DNA from: Paenibacillus xylanilyticus
GTDB lineage: Bacteria; Bacillota; Bacilli; Paenibacillales; Paenibacillaceae
Reading direction: 5' to 3'
Length of the DNA: 64,000 nt
Assembly (NCBI RefSeq): GCF_013359935.1
Contig: NZ_JABMCB010000177.1
Coordinates: forward strand, 186,001 to 250,000
Both the position numbers and the translations under genes were made by a program. The notes beneath the pieces were generated by a model. It was not told the DNA's origin, made no database searches, and was given only the letters and a program-made list of their open reading frames with translations. This document shows, one piece after another, positions 35,504-45,463 of this stretch (its first letter is position 1; every line of letters begins with the position of its first letter).

Positions 35504-35656
35504 GTGCTCACTTTCTACATACAGGATTTAGTAAGCATGAAAAATTTCATATTCCATAAAATAATGGCAATTTTCGACCATTGCTTGTATTTCTCAGGCA
35601 TGCAAACCCGCCTTTTTATGCTATAATAAGTGCTGTTAAAAGGAGGAAGACACTGA

Positions 35657-38600
35657 ATGGTTGATGTTAATAAGAAAAAGCCCGATGAACAGCCTGCCCG
35701 CAAGCGCAGCTTCGCCCGCAGACTGGGCAGTGTCGTCAAATGGATGGTTGTCCTCGGATTCATGGGGGCGCTATTTGTTGGCGGTGCTCTGATGGGATAC
35801 GTCAGTTCCATTGTGAAAGACGAGCCCGTCCGCTCCAGGGCCCTGATTGAGCAAAAAGTCAGCGAAAACTCCATCACAGGCTTTGCTTACTTTGCCGACG
35901 GTAGTCCGATCGGTCAATTACGTACGGAAGAAGACAGGCGTCCGGTCACTTTTGACCAGATACCGCAGAAAGTTATTGATGCTGTCATATCGATTGAAGA
36001 CAATCATTTTTACGAACATAAAGGTGTGGATATGAGCGGAACGCTCCGGGCCGTGAAACAGAAAGTGCTGAAAGAATCTGTACAAACGGGCGGAAGCACA
36101 CTGACTCAACAATTGGCACGGCGCGTGTTCTTGAATCTGGATCGTACCGAAGACCGCAAAGTAAAGGAAATATTGCTGTCTCTGCGGCTCGAGCGATTTC
36201 TGACCAAAAACGAGATCATGACCGCCTATCTGAACAAGGTCCCATTTGGTAATGGTTCCAGCGGATACAATGTATATGGAATCAAGGCAGCTGCCAAAGG
36301 ATTGTTTAATATTAACGATCTCGAGAAAATTAACACGGCACAGGCTGCCTATCTCGCCGGATTGCCTCAGCTCCCCTCTTCTTATTCTGCCTTTAACGGA
36401 AAAGGCGACTTTGTAGAGGAGAATTTTGAGCGTGCAATTAATCGCCAGCAGCTGGTATTACGTCGTATGCTTGAACTTGGCAAAATTAATCAAACCGAGT
36501 ATGACGAGGCACTTGCTTTTGACATCAAGAGTTCACTGGCACCGAAAACCGTCAAGGCTTACAATACTTATCCATATCTTATGATGGAAACCGAACGCCA
36601 GGCTGCACAAATTTTGATGAAACAGCTGAATTCGGATGCTGCTGCCGACTCAGGATCTTCTGAAGGCGCAGATTCCAGTGAGGAAGCAACTCAAAAGGAA
36701 AGCGGCGCTTTGTTGGAAGAAGCCCAGCAGCAATTGCGTACAGGCGGATACCGTATATACACCACGATTAACAAGAGTGTGTACAAAACGATGCGTACCA
36801 TCGCCGAAGATGACAGCAATTTCGCAGCGGATGATCCCAAAAAAGGTAAAGAACAGACCGCAGCCATAATGATCGATCACAAAACCGGAGCCATTCTAGG
36901 CATGATCGAAGGTCGCAATTTCCAGGATGAACAGATGAACTATGCGACCCAAATGATCCGTCAGCCTGGTTCAACCATGAAACCTATTGCTGCATATCTG
37001 CCAGCTCTGGAAGAAGGACTCGTTCAACCCGCGTCCATTATTGATGATTCACCGATCATTCTTAAGGATGGAGGCTCAAACGGGTTCCATATTCCGAAGA
37101 ATGCGAACAATCGTTACCAGGGACTTGTAACCGCCCGCAGAGCACTCAACTACTCTCTGAACGTTCCTGCGCTGAAACTCTTTAATGAAGAAGTCGGGAT
37201 CGAAAAAGCCTGGGCATTTTCCAAGAAGCTTGGCATAACAACCATTCAGCAGCAGGACTACCAGGCACAGACCGGTGTTCTCGGGGGACTCCAGTACGGC
37301 GTAACCGTGGAAGAACTTACGAACGCTTACGGAGCTATTGCAAACAACGGGGTTTATAATGACTCTTATATGATTAGTAAAATTGTGGATTCCAAAGGAA
37401 ATATCGTTTATAAGCATGAAGTAGAACCTGTTCAGGCTTTCTCCGAACAAACGGCGTACCTGATGACGGATATGTTAAGAACCGTAATCACCGAAGGTAC
37501 TGCTGATAAGGTTCGTGAAACGTATAAGTACACCAAAAGTGCACCTATCGTAGGAAAAACCGGTTCAACGCAAAACTATGCGGATGTCTGGTTTGAAGGC
37601 TATACGCCTGATGTCACGCTTGGTGTGTGGGTCGGGTACAAACAGCCTGTAAACACGTTGGAAACGAAATCTCAGCGCAAACGTGCGCAGCAGCTCTGGT
37701 CTCAAATTTTGAATGAAGTCGTTGCAACAGATAAGGAACTGTTCGTTACAGATTCATTCAAGAAGCCGTCCGGGATTGAGACACGCACGGTATCGGCTTA
37801 TAGCGGCAAATTGCCAACATCACTGACTGACAAATTTGTTACAGATATTTTCAACAGCAAATTTGTTCCGAAAGATAGTGATGATGGTGTCGCAAAAGCA
37901 AAATACATTACCTACAATGGTGTAAACTACATCCCGCGTGATGAAACACCTGCAGACATGCTGAAAGAAAAGACGGTCATCAAACGGAAGAAACCGATCT
38001 CCGATCTCATCAAGGAATTGCAAAGCGCATTCTCACGGATGAGCCGGCACGAGTCTCTTGCCTATTACCTGCCAGAGGATGCAGATTCAGACATGCCAAC
38101 ACAGATCGATCCACGATCAGACAATGGCAAGGCACCAGATGCACCAGGCAATGTGAGGATATCCGTTGCCAATGGCAAAGCTGTAATTACGTTTAACACA
38201 ACACCTGAAAATGATGTCGTTGGATATCGCTTGTATCGCTCCGTAAATGGTGGCGGATTCCAGAATCAGGGGCAAGTTGTCCTGACAGGTGAATCCAGAT
38301 CATTTACAGCATACGCCCAAGGCGGAAACTTCTCCTTCTATGTCACTGCTGTGGATGTGGCTGGCAAAGAATCTGCTCCTAGTGCTTCGGTAAGCAGTGG
38401 AGGAATGGCAGATCCACTCCCGGATGAGGAGACTAAGGAACCAATCACTGTTCCCGGAACCGTGGTTGACCCGGAAGATAACCAGGATGACAGCGCCGCA
38501 ACGACGGTTCCTGGTACACCAGGCCAGGTAAGCGTTGCAGCTCTCTCTCAAGGACTGCGCATTCAATGGGCCTCCAATCCGGAAACTGAAGGTGTGCAGA

Positions 38601-38776
38601 GTTATGCCGTGTATTACAGTGAAACAGGCTCTGCCCCATACACGAAGATCGGAACGACCTCTGGCACTTCAATGGATTACGGTGTTCCTGCCTCCACGAC
38701 CGGATGGTTCAAAGTATCCGCCATCAACAGTGTAGGAGAATCCGAGCCTTCCGTTGCTGTTCCATATCAACCATAG
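35657..38776 (+). CDS. Class A penicillin-binding protein (PBP1A type) with fibronectin-type repeats
   Basis: Bifunctional cell-wall synthase of 1039 residues. A membrane anchor lies at about 28-50. The glycosyltransferase domain shows EDNHFYEHKGVD near 114 and GGSTLTQQLARR near 142. The transpeptidase domain has STMK near 439, SLN near 500 and KTG near 632. Two C-terminal fibronectin type III-like domains follow (about 824-915 and 953-1039), joined by an acidic Pro/Thr linker. GT51 to transpeptidase fusions with FN3 tails are known in Bacillus and Paenibacillus. AAAAGGAGGAAG precedes the ATG. Confidence 0.94.
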   Translation: MVDVNKKKPDEQPARKRSFARRLGSVVKWMVVLGFMGALFVGGALMGYVSSIVKDEPVRSRALIEQKVSENSITGFAYFADGSPIGQLRTEEDRRPVTFDQIPQKVIDAVISIEDNHFYEHKGVDMSGTLRAVKQKVLKESVQTGGSTLTQQLARRVFLNLDRTEDRKVKEILLSLRLERFLTKNEIMTAYLNKVPFGNGSSGYNVYGIKAAAKGLFNINDLEKINTAQAAYLAGLPQLPSSYSAFNGKGDFVEENFERAINRQQLVLRRMLELGKINQTEYDEALAFDIKSSLAPKTVKAYNTYPYLMMETERQAAQILMKQLNSDAAADSGSSEGADSSEEATQKESGALLEEAQQQLRTGGYRIYTTINKSVYKTMRTIAEDDSNFAADDPKKGKEQTAAIMIDHKTGAILGMIEGRNFQDEQMNYATQMIRQPGSTMKPIAAYLPALEEGLVQPASIIDDSPIILKDGGSNGFHIPKNANNRYQGLVTARRALNYSLNVPALKLFNEEVGIEKAWAFSKKLGITTIQQQDYQAQTGVLGGLQYGVTVEELTNAYGAIANNGVYNDSYMISKIVDSKGNIVYKHEVEPVQAFSEQTAYLMTDMLRTVITEGTADKVRETYKYTKSAPIVGKTGSTQNYADVWFEGYTPDVTLGVWVGYKQPVNTLETKSQRKRAQQLWSQILNEVVATDKELFVTDSFKKPSGIETRTVSAYSGKLPTSLTDKFVTDIFNSKFVPKDSDDGVAKAKYITYNGVNYIPRDETPADMLKEKTVIKRKKPISDLIKELQSAFSRMSRHESLAYYLPEDADSDMPTQIDPRSDNGKAPDAPGNVRISVANGKAVITFNTTPENDVVGYRLYRSVNGGGFQNQGQVVLTGESRSFTAYAQGGNFSFYVTAVDVAGKESAPSASVSSGGMADPLPDEETKEPITVPGTVVDPEDNQDDSAATTVPGTPGQVSVAALSQGLRIQWASNPETEGVQSYAVYYSETGSAPYTKIGTTSGTSMDYGVPASTTGWFKVSAINSVGESEPSVAVPYQP

Positions 38777-38803
38777 GAATTGGCTTTGCACTACCCCGTT
38801 AAA

Positions 38804-38842
38804 CCCCGATCCTCACCAAAGAGGATCGGGGTTTTTCTTCGC
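38804..38842 (+). terminator. PBP terminator
   Basis: AAACCCCGATCCTC and GAGGATCGGGGTTTTT pair around a six-base loop. Confidence 0.9.
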
Positions 38843-38846
38843 ATAG

Positions 38847-38885
38847 CAAAAAAAGCCTGATCCGCATCTTACGCGAATCAGGCTC
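38847..38885 (-). terminator. acsA terminator
   Basis: On the minus strand AGCCTGATTCGC and GCGGATCAGGCT pair and are followed by six T. Confidence 0.88.
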
Positions 38886-38919
38886 TTTATTTCATATGCA
38901 GCCTGCACATATTCGGCTG

Positions 38920-40644
38920 TTAGTCTTCAATTGTGGACAGATCCCCTGTCGGTAAATCCAGCTCCCACGCTTTCAACACACGCCGCATAATTTTGCCGGA
39001 ACGGGTCTTGGGCAGTTTATCCTTAAACTCAATCTCACGAGGTGCAGCATGGGCTGACAAGCCCTCTTTTACAAAACGATAGATCTCTTCCTTCAACTCA
39101 GGTGTGGCTTCATAGCCTTCACGCAGTGCTACAAAGGCTTTGATGATCTCTCCGCGTGTTACATCCGGCTTGCCAATAACTCCCGCCTCGGCTACAGCAG
39201 GGTGCTCTACGAGCTTGCTCTCCACTTCAAATGGACCAATACGTTCACCCGAAGAGTTGATCACATCATCAATCCGGCCCTGGAACCAGAAATATCCTTC
39301 TTCATCCATATAAGCCGAGTCTCCAGATACATACCACCCCGAAAGCCTGAAGTATTCTTCATATTTGGCCGGGTTGTTCCAGATCTTCGCCATCATCGAT
39401 GGCCATGGCGTTCGTATAGCCAGGTTACCCATGCTGTATGGAGGAAGCTCCTGCCCCCGGTCATCAATAATCGCAGCTTCAATCCCCGGCAGCGGCCGTC
39501 CCATCGAGCCTGGCTTAATGGGCATCTCCGGATAGTTACAAATCAGCTGTGCCCCGGTCTCAGTCATCCACCAAGTGTCATGGATGCGCTGACCGTAGGC
39601 TTTCCAGCCCCAACGAACCACTTCCGGATTGAGCGGTTCCCCAACCGACATGACATGCCGAAGACTGCTCAGATCATGCTGAGCAATGGTCTCATCCCCT
39701 GCGCCCATCAGCATACGAAAAGCGGTCGGTGCGCTATACCAGACGCTGACTTTATTTTTTTCAATCGTACTGTACCAGTCTTGCGGGCTGAATCGTCCAC
39801 CACGGATAACATTGGTCACGCCATTCAGCCACGGGGCGAAGATTCCGTATGATGTACCTGTTACCCACCCGGGGTCAGCGGTACACCAGTACACGTCATT
39901 CTCCCGTAAATCAAGAACAACCTTGCCTGTATAGTAATGCTGAATCATTGCATTCTGGACGTGATAGACACCCTTGGGTTTGCCAGTAGAGCCTGATGTA
40001 TAGTGAATGATCAGACCATCCTCACGATTCAGCCATTCCACTTCCATTTCATCCGAGGCTGCAGACATCTCTGCATCAAAATCAATGAGTCCCTCTTCCG
40101 TTTGCGGACCTCCACCCACCACAAAAATATGCTTCAGTTCCGGCAGTTCCGCACGTTTAATACGTCCGAGGAGTTCCGGCGTTGTGACGAGTGCTACAGC
40201 CCCGCTGTCTTCCAGTCGATCCTTCACTGCCGTCTCCATAAAAGCTTCAAACAGGGGGCCTACAATAGCCCCTGCTTTCAATACGCCCAGCAGACTAAAA
40301 TACAGCTCAGGACTTCTTGGCATAAAAATAAATACGCGGTCTCCCTTGGCAATGCCATATTTGCGGAGGACATTCCCGAAACGGCTCGATTGCTCACTCA
40401 GATCAGCGAAGGTATACGCTTCTTCGCGCGAAGCATCACTGTATAACAGTGCCGTCCTTCCGCCTCTTCCCTCCAGTACATGACGATCAATCGCTTCATG
40501 CGCCATGTTGACTTTTCCGCTGGCGTGCCACGTAAAGTGCCTCTCCACCGATTCCCAATCAAACCGGCTTCGGGCCTCTGTGTAATCGCCCAGGTTAGAT
40601 TCAGACACAACCGTTTGCAGCATCTCACCATGTGCTTGACTCAT
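38920..40644 (-). CDS. acsA: Acetyl-CoA synthetase
   Basis: AMP-forming acetate-CoA ligase of 574 residues, giving acetyl-CoA from acetate, ATP and CoA. Motifs: the P-loop-like TSGSTGKPKGVYHV, the DPGWVTGTSYGIFAPWLNG block typical of AcsA, YVSGDSAYMDEEGYFWFQGR, and PKTRSGKIMRR containing the lysine that is acetylated to switch it off. The divergent neighbour acuA encodes the matching acetyltransferase. A cre-like site lies about 80 bases upstream of its start, consistent with CcpA control as in B. subtilis. Confidence 0.95.
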   Translation of the reverse strand: MSQAHGEMLQTVVSESNLGDYTEARSRFDWESVERHFTWHASGKVNMAHEAIDRHVLEGRGGRTALLYSDASREEAYTFADLSEQSSRFGNVLRKYGIAKGDRVFIFMPRSPELYFSLLGVLKAGAIVGPLFEAFMETAVKDRLEDSGAVALVTTPELLGRIKRAELPELKHIFVVGGGPQTEEGLIDFDAEMSAASDEMEVEWLNREDGLIIHYTSGSTGKPKGVYHVQNAMIQHYYTGKVVLDLRENDVYWCTADPGWVTGTSYGIFAPWLNGVTNVIRGGRFSPQDWYSTIEKNKVSVWYSAPTAFRMLMGAGDETIAQHDLSSLRHVMSVGEPLNPEVVRWGWKAYGQRIHDTWWMTETGAQLICNYPEMPIKPGSMGRPLPGIEAAIIDDRGQELPPYSMGNLAIRTPWPSMMAKIWNNPAKYEEYFRLSGWYVSGDSAYMDEEGYFWFQGRIDDVINSSGERIGPFEVESKLVEHPAVAEAGVIGKPDVTRGEIIKAFVALREGYEATPELKEEIYRFVKEGLSAHAAPREIEFKDKLPKTRSGKIMRRVLKAWELDLPTGDLSTIED

Positions 40645-40724
40645 GCTTGCCAGCCTCCTTCAACTCGACATTTCGATTCCCGTTATGGGTTGCTTCTCAT
40701 TGCCTTGGTGTTGACTGAACTTCC

Positions 40725-40738
40725 AGTTAGCGCTTACA
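40725..40738 (-). promoter_or_regulatory. Candidate cre (CcpA site) upstream of acsA
   Basis: On the minus strand TGTAAGCGCTAACT fits the cre pattern TGNAANCGNWWNCA at all but the last base. It lies between acsA and acuA. Confidence 0.55.
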
Positions 40739-40914
40739 TTAATAGAGAGAAATTCTCACCATGTACCTGCCTGGCCAAACCGATGAACTTAAACCTGCTT
40801 GAATTGTGAACGTTTTTTGTCTAAGCAATTATAGCAAATCTTCACAATCATCGTCTATGGCTTTTCAATTTTTTGGTTTTTTGCTATAAGTAGGGGGAGA
40901 GAGGAGCATGAACC

Positions 40915-41547
40915 ATGGAGCATATCAAGGAGTATCATATGCGTTCCATCTTCAAGTCCGGCCACCGAATTACTGTAGAGGGACCCGTGCCTCCCGAGGC
41001 ACTTACCGAGCTTGCTATTCATCCCGATCTGGATGCCTTTCGTCGCCCTTCTGAGCAGCAGGAGGCACTGGTAGAGATCGCAGCATTACCTGAAGGAAGA
41101 ATCATCATCGCGCGCGAAAATGAGACTATAATTGGATATGTCACCTTCCACTACGCTGATGAATGTGAGCGTTGGTCCGAAGGTAACATGATGGATCTCA
41201 TTGAGCTCGGCGCTATTGAAGTGGCGGACGAATACCGTTCACTTGGTATCGGACGCGAGATGCTGCTCACTGCATTTGAGAATGGTCAAATGGAGAAATA
41301 TATCGTTTTCACCACAGAATATTATTGGCATTGGGATTTGAAAGGCAGCGGTCTCTCGGTATGGGATTACCGCAAAATGATGGAACGCTTGATGCAGACC
41401 GTGGACATGACCTGGTACGCTACGGATGATCCCGAAATCTGCTCCCATCCGGCAAACTGTCTAATGGTGCGCATCGGAAGTAAAGTACCTCTATCGTCGG
41501 AAGAACAATTCGACCGTGTACGGTTTCGTCATCGCTTTATGTATTAA
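40915..41547 (+). CDS. acuA: AcuA GNAT acetyltransferase
   Basis: A 210-residue protein lysine acetyltransferase of the GNAT fold that inactivates AcsA by acetylating its C-terminal lysine. The N-terminus MEHIKEYHMRSI and the acetyl-CoA loop EYRSLGIGREML (about 104-115) match AcuA, as does TEYYWHWDLKGSGLSVWDYRKM. The ATG follows GAGGAG by 8 bases. In B. subtilis acuA heads acuABC; here a strong hairpin follows and neither acuB nor acuC is next to it. Confidence 0.93.
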   Translation: MEHIKEYHMRSIFKSGHRITVEGPVPPEALTELAIHPDLDAFRRPSEQQEALVEIAALPEGRIIIARENETIIGYVTFHYADECERWSEGNMMDLIELGAIEVADEYRSLGIGREMLLTAFENGQMEKYIVFTTEYYWHWDLKGSGLSVWDYRKMMERLMQTVDMTWYATDDPEICSHPANCLMVRIGSKVPLSSEEQFDRVRFRHRFMY

Positions 41548-41608
41548 TACATGAGCATCATTCGGGAACGATGAATTCGAATGATGTAAAATGCTGAAAT
41601 ACATTGAA

Positions 41609-41676
41609 AAAACCGCTTCTCTACGGCAGTTCCATGTTGCAAGTTGGAATCTGCCCACGATAGGCGGTTTGTTTAT
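41609..41676. terminator. Nested hairpin terminator, acuA / mtnN
   Basis: Outer arms AAACCGC / GGCGGTTT enclose inner arms GGCAGTTCC / GGAATCTGCC. A- and T-rich flanks on both sides make it plausible for both convergent genes. Confidence 0.65.
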
Positions 41677-41724
41677 TTGGCTTGTATCGTTCTCGTTCTT
41701 GAGTCTAGTGAAATGGGATACAGA

Positions 41725-42420
41725 TTACATGTTCTCAAGCATGTGTTCCACAATTCGGTGGGAACGCTGTGAAGACTGTACGGTGAATTCAGCAAAATTC
41801 ACATCAGCCGAACCATCCGCTTTATCTGACATGCCACGCAGCACAACAAAAGGAACACGGTTCATGAAACTTACCTGCGCCACAGCTGCTCCTTCCATCT
41901 CGGCACATGCCCCATCCATTTCGGTATACAGCATGTCTACGGTCTCTTTATTTGCAATAAACTGATCCCCGGACAATACCTTGCCAATCAGGTAGTTAGC
42001 TCCCTGCGCTTTACATGCTTCTTCCGCCAGAGCAATCAGTGCAGGTTCTGCCGGGAATGCAGAGGTTTCCTGATACGGGATTACTCCTCGTTCGAATCCA
42101 AGCGGGGTCACGTCCATGTCATGCTGAACACACACGGAAGAGATCACGATATCTCCGATATTCAGTTCCGGATTCACCGCACCTGCGACACCAGTGAAAA
42201 TAATCCGATCAACCTGAAAACGATCGATCAAAATTTGCGTTGTTACCGCTGCATTCACTTTGCCGACTCCCGATTTGCAGACCACAATTTGCTTACCCAG
42301 CCATTCGCCTGCCACATAAGTGATGCCGGTTTGCTTCACCGTCTCCAATTGCTTCATGCCGGCCAGCAAAAGTTCCACTTCTTCATCCATTGCTCCAATA
42401 ATACCAATCGTTTCGCTCAT
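41725..42420 (-). CDS. mtnN: 5'-methylthioadenosine/S-adenosylhomocysteine nucleosidase
   Basis: Hydrolyses MTA and SAH to adenine and the ribosyl sugars in the activated-methyl and methionine-salvage pathways. The 231 residues are the usual family length. The start IGIIGAMDEEVELL carries the catalytic Glu, and VLRGMSDKAD near 190-199 carries the catalytic Asp; VEMEGAAVAQVS-like text (CAEMEGAAVAQVS) lines the substrate site. ATG 42420 is 9 bases after GGAGG; a start at 42474 would be too long. Confidence 0.95.
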   Translation of the reverse strand: MSETIGIIGAMDEEVELLLAGMKQLETVKQTGITYVAGEWLGKQIVVCKSGVGKVNAAVTTQILIDRFQVDRIIFTGVAGAVNPELNIGDIVISSVCVQHDMDVTPLGFERGVIPYQETSAFPAEPALIALAEEACKAQGANYLIGKVLSGDQFIANKETVDMLYTEMDGACAEMEGAAVAQVSFMNRVPFVVLRGMSDKADGSADVNFAEFTVQSSQRSHRIVEHMLENM

Positions 42421-42483
42421 CTTCGATACCTCCAGTTTACTGCCGGACCCATGCATCTCACCCGGTTTATCCATTCATGAAGC

Positions 42484-42510
42484 ACAAAAGCTCCGTCTCC
42501 GGAGCTTCCG
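42484..42510 (-). terminator. ccpA terminator
   Basis: On the minus strand AAGCTCCG and CGGAGCTT pair around GAGA, followed by TTGTG; the T-run is short. Confidence 0.65.
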
Positions 42511-42561
42511 TATATCCACTATGTAGAGAGAATCTCTTCTCCCTTTCCTTATTGCTTTTAA

Positions 42562-43569
42562 TTAGCCTGCATGGCTTACAGACAGACGAAGAATGGTTTC
42601 ATGCGGCAAAATAACCCGTGGGTTCTCCACATTTTCCTTCTTCATCAACTTGGTGAGCAAACGCATGGCTACTGCGCCAAGGTCATACATCGGCTGTGCC
42701 ACCGTTGTCAGCTGCGGACGGACCATGGAAGCCATACGAATGTTATCCACACTAATGATGGAGAAATCGTCAGGAACCTTCAAGCCTTCATCCTGAATGG
42801 AGTGAATGGCACCAATGGCCATTTCGTCCGTTGCCGCGAAGATCGCAGATGGTCTTTTCTTCAGTCCGAGGAAATATTTCATCGCTTCCACACCGGACTC
42901 GTAGCGATAGTTACCGATCCGTACCAGATCCTCCTGGTATTCCATTCCTGCGGCTTCAAGCGCTTTTTTGTAACCTTGGAAACGTGCATAACCGTTCGCA
43001 GGATCCTGCAGTGTACCACTGATCATAGCAATTTCCTTGTGACCATGACGAATCAGGGTATTCACCGCATCGAATGCCGCTGCTTCATGATCGATGTCAA
43101 CGGAAGGATAAGTTCCCTTCTCATCACTTGTTGCGCAGAGTACGATCGGTACCGCTGCTGACTGGAACGCCTGGATATGTTCATCCGTCACCGTTCCACC
43201 CATGAAAAGCAGGCCATCTACCTGTTTTTCCAACAGGGTATTAATGACACGAATCTCTTTTTCCTTTTTCTTGTCCGCGTTACACAAAATAATGTTGTAG
43301 TGATACATATTCGCAATATCCTCGATCCCGCGGGCAATCTCTGCAAAAGTCGAGTTTGAAATATCCGGAATAACAACCCCAACCGTTGTCGTCTTCTTGC
43401 TCGCCAAACCTCTGGCTACCGCATTCGGACGATATCCCAACCGCTCGATGGCTTCATATACTTTTTTGCGCGTTTGTGGCTTGACATTGGGGTTATTATT
43501 AACAACCCGTGATACCGTGGCCATGGACACACCAGCTTCACGTGCCACATCATAAATGGTTACCGTCAC
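42562..43569 (-). CDS. ccpA: Catabolite control protein A
   Basis: LacI-family master regulator of carbon catabolite control in Bacillota; with Ser46-phosphorylated HPr or Crh it binds cre sites. The 335-residue protein starts [20 protein letters not shown] (helix-turn-helix, about 4-23), has the hinge ARGLASKK-region (about 50-60), and ends with the effector domain. The sequence closely follows B. subtilis CcpA over the headpiece. I chose GTG 43569, seven bases after GGAGAG, rather than ATG 43584, which overlaps it. Confidence 0.95.
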   Translation of the reverse strand: MTVTIYDVAREAGVSMATVSRVVNNNPNVKPQTRKKVYEAIERLGYRPNAVARGLASKKTTTVGVVIPDISNSTFAEIARGIEDIANMYHYNIILCNADKKKEKEIRVINTLLEKQVDGLLFMGGTVTDEHIQAFQSAAVPIVLCATSDEKGTYPSVDIDHEAAAFDAVNTLIRHGHKEIAMISGTLQDPANGYARFQGYKKALEAAGMEYQEDLVRIGNYRYESGVEAMKYFLGLKKRPSAIFAATDEMAIGAIHSIQDEGLKVPDDFSIISVDNIRMASMVRPQLTTVAQPMYDLGAVAMRLLTKLMKKENVENPRVILPHETILRLSVSHAG

Positions 43570-43620
43570 AGTACTTCTCTCCATTACCAGTAAATTTTCA
43601 TACCATTTTCATTAAGATTT

Positions 43621-43649
43621 ATATTACGACAAATTTTTGCATTAATCAA
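43621..43649 (-). promoter_or_regulatory. ccpA sigma-A promoter
   Basis: On the minus strand TTGATT (43644-43649), 17-base spacer, TAATAT (43621-43626), about 50 bases before the ccpA start. Confidence 0.6.
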
Positions 43650-43661
43650 TTAAAATAGGCT

Positions 43662-44009
43662 TTAGGACTCACTTAAAACATTCGTGAGTGTAGACGAAGT
43701 AATATCCGAATGGGAAGTATGCCATACAGGAATTCCTTTTTTGACTAGAATCGCTTGCGGAGATTCGTGCTTAACTCCCAGCTTGTCCGCTGCTTCATTG
43801 GACACAGGACGATCTTCCACAACATAAATGATGCCATACTTTACATTTTCATTAGGATTATTTTGCAAATAATCATTCATCTCCTGATAAGCATTAGAGC
43901 TGATCGGGCAGCGTGTACTATGCTTAAACAGAAGCAAGGGTTGGTCTTCGGTAGCCTCCACTGCGGAGTTTAGCTGTTCAATACTTGTCATTTTAGTCAT
44001 GTCAGCCAT
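43662..44009 (-). CDS. ytxJ: YtxJ, bacillithiol-system thioredoxin-like protein
   Basis: A 115-residue thioredoxin-fold monothiol protein of the YtxJ/DUF2847 family, thought to remove bacillithiol from proteins. FKHSTRCPISSNAYQEM contains the CPIS active site (one Cys, then Ser). VKYGIIYVVEDRPVSNEAA and HESPQAILVKKG match the family. ATG 44009 follows AAGGGGG by about 11 bases; the longer frame to 44210 is hydrophobic and unlikely. Confidence 0.9.
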   Translation of the reverse strand: MADMTKMTSIEQLNSAVEATEDQPLLLFKHSTRCPISSNAYQEMNDYLQNNPNENVKYGIIYVVEDRPVSNEAADKLGVKHESPQAILVKKGIPVWHTSHSDITSSTLTNVLSES

Positions 44010-44131
44010 TTGATATACATCCCCCTTTATCAGGAATACCGCTATGTTGAGCGTTTTCACTCTACGATATCTTAACAAAAAGCGCACGAAAAAGCCAATT
44101 TTCATGAAAACAAGCATTTTACACGTCAAAA

Positions 44132-44584
44132 TTAGACAGCATTCGAAAAATGTGCCTGCCAGACAAAACCGGATAATTGGCTCAGTCTGCGTTCCGTTGT
44201 TTCCATCCACTCTTCGTCGCCTGACTTCTGAGCGTATCCCATAATATCAAGCAGCAAATTAATGCGTTCGCTCACAGCTTGCTGCATATGATGTTCCATC
44301 TCTCGATCTGTTGCATCTGGCCAGGCCAGCAATTGTTCATGAAGGAGATCTGCAAGTTCATTCTGCTTGCCAAAAGATACATCCTGTTTCACGGGTTGTT
44401 CACCCAGCTTACTAATGCATGCTTTCAAATCCGGCTTGACCGGCTGAAGTACTTCGTAGGAAACACAATCCGTACATGCGAAAACAGGCACATTCCGAAT
44501 TTCCACTTTCTTGGCATAAACCACCGTTCTTAATTCCAATTCCATCACATGTCCGCATCTGCATGATTTGCGCACAGTCATCAC
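44132..44584 (-). CDS. YgiT-type zinc-finger protein, unknown function
   Basis: A 150-residue protein whose N-terminus has paired cysteines: CRCG (about 8-11) and CTDC (about 37-40), separated by IRNVPVFAC-like strands. This is the layout of YgiT/MqsA-type zinc ribbons. The C-terminal part is helical and acidic with no helix-turn-helix that I can see, so an antitoxin role is not supported. It is divergent from the PfpI gene. Confidence 0.65.
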   Translation of the reverse strand: MMTVRKSCRCGHVMELELRTVVYAKKVEIRNVPVFACTDCVSYEVLQPVKPDLKACISKLGEQPVKQDVSFGKQNELADLLHEQLLAWPDATDREMEHHMQQAVSERINLLLDIMGYAQKSGDEEWMETTERRLSQLSGFVWQAHFSNAV

Positions 44585-44819
44585 CTCATTCGTTCTTTAC
44601 TCGTATACGTTACCATTCGACCTTTTTCCGCTTAAATCCTGCTACAAACCAGAGGTTGTACAAATTACCACTCTCCCCAAATGCAGGTTGTCGAATATAG
44701 GCATACATTCATATGTAACCGATTTCCGCAAAGAGAACATGCACAATCATGAAGTGCTGCACAGAATCTGTTACAATAAAAGCTGCGACATCCTAATCAC
44801 CGCAAAAGGAGAGATGGTT

Positions 44820-45344
44820 GTGAGATTAACAGGAAAAAAAGTCATCGCCCTGGTCGATGAAGAATTTGAAGATCTGGAGCTGTGGTACCCGGTACATCGA
44901 GTTCGTGAAGAAGGCGCAGAGGTACATCTGGCCGGAGAGAAAAAAGGCAAAACCTACATCGGAAAATACGGTGTTCCCGCTGAGGCGGAATACAGCTTTG
45001 ATGAACTGGACAGTTCACAATATGATGGTATTCTTGTACCAGGCGGGTGGGCACCCGATAAGCTCCGCCGTTATCCCAAAGTCCTTGAACTGGTTAAGGA
45101 AATGAATGCAGACCGCAAGCCGATCGGACAGATCTGTCACGCGGGCTGGGTACTGATATCCGCCAAAATTCTGGATGGTGTCACCGTAACTTCCACACCG
45201 GGTATTCGAGATGACATGGAGAATGCCGGAGCGATCTGGAAAGATGAAGCGGTTGTTGTCGATGGACATATTATTTCGGCTCGTCGTCCACCGGATCTTC
45301 CTCCCTATGGCAAAGCATTCTGTGATGCTCTTGCGGAAAAATAA
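44820..45344 (+). CDS. DJ-1/PfpI family protein (class I GATase-like)
   Basis: A 174-residue member of the DJ-1/PfpI superfamily. The nucleophile elbow GQICHAGW (Cys at about 103) and the preceding ILVPGGWAPDKLRR block are diagnostic. Close relatives include YfkM and PfpI, described as proteases, chaperones or glyoxal detoxifiers. I chose GTG 44820, eight bases after GGAG. An ATG at 44814 is too near that site. An extended -10 TGTTACAAT sits at about 44769-44777. Confidence 0.9.
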   Translation: MRLTGKKVIALVDEEFEDLELWYPVHRVREEGAEVHLAGEKKGKTYIGKYGVPAEAEYSFDELDSSQYDGILVPGGWAPDKLRRYPKVLELVKEMNADRKPIGQICHAGWVLISAKILDGVTVTSTPGIRDDMENAGAIWKDEAVVVDGHIISARRPPDLPPYGKAFCDALAEK

Positions 45345-45355
45345 TACCTTTAAAA

Positions 45356-45400
45356 CAAATAAAGCCCTTCGCTCATCGCGAAAGGCTTTATTTGTTTACC
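45356..45400. terminator. Bidirectional terminator, PfpI / ptsI
   Basis: AAATAAAGCC and GGCTTTATTT pair with an inner TTCGC/GCGAA stem; A- and T-rich flanks lie on both sides. Confidence 0.8.
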
Positions 45401-45463
45401 TCTATAAGAAATGGAATAAAAGTAAATATATTAATTTAGAGGTATTTTTATACATTCATTTCT

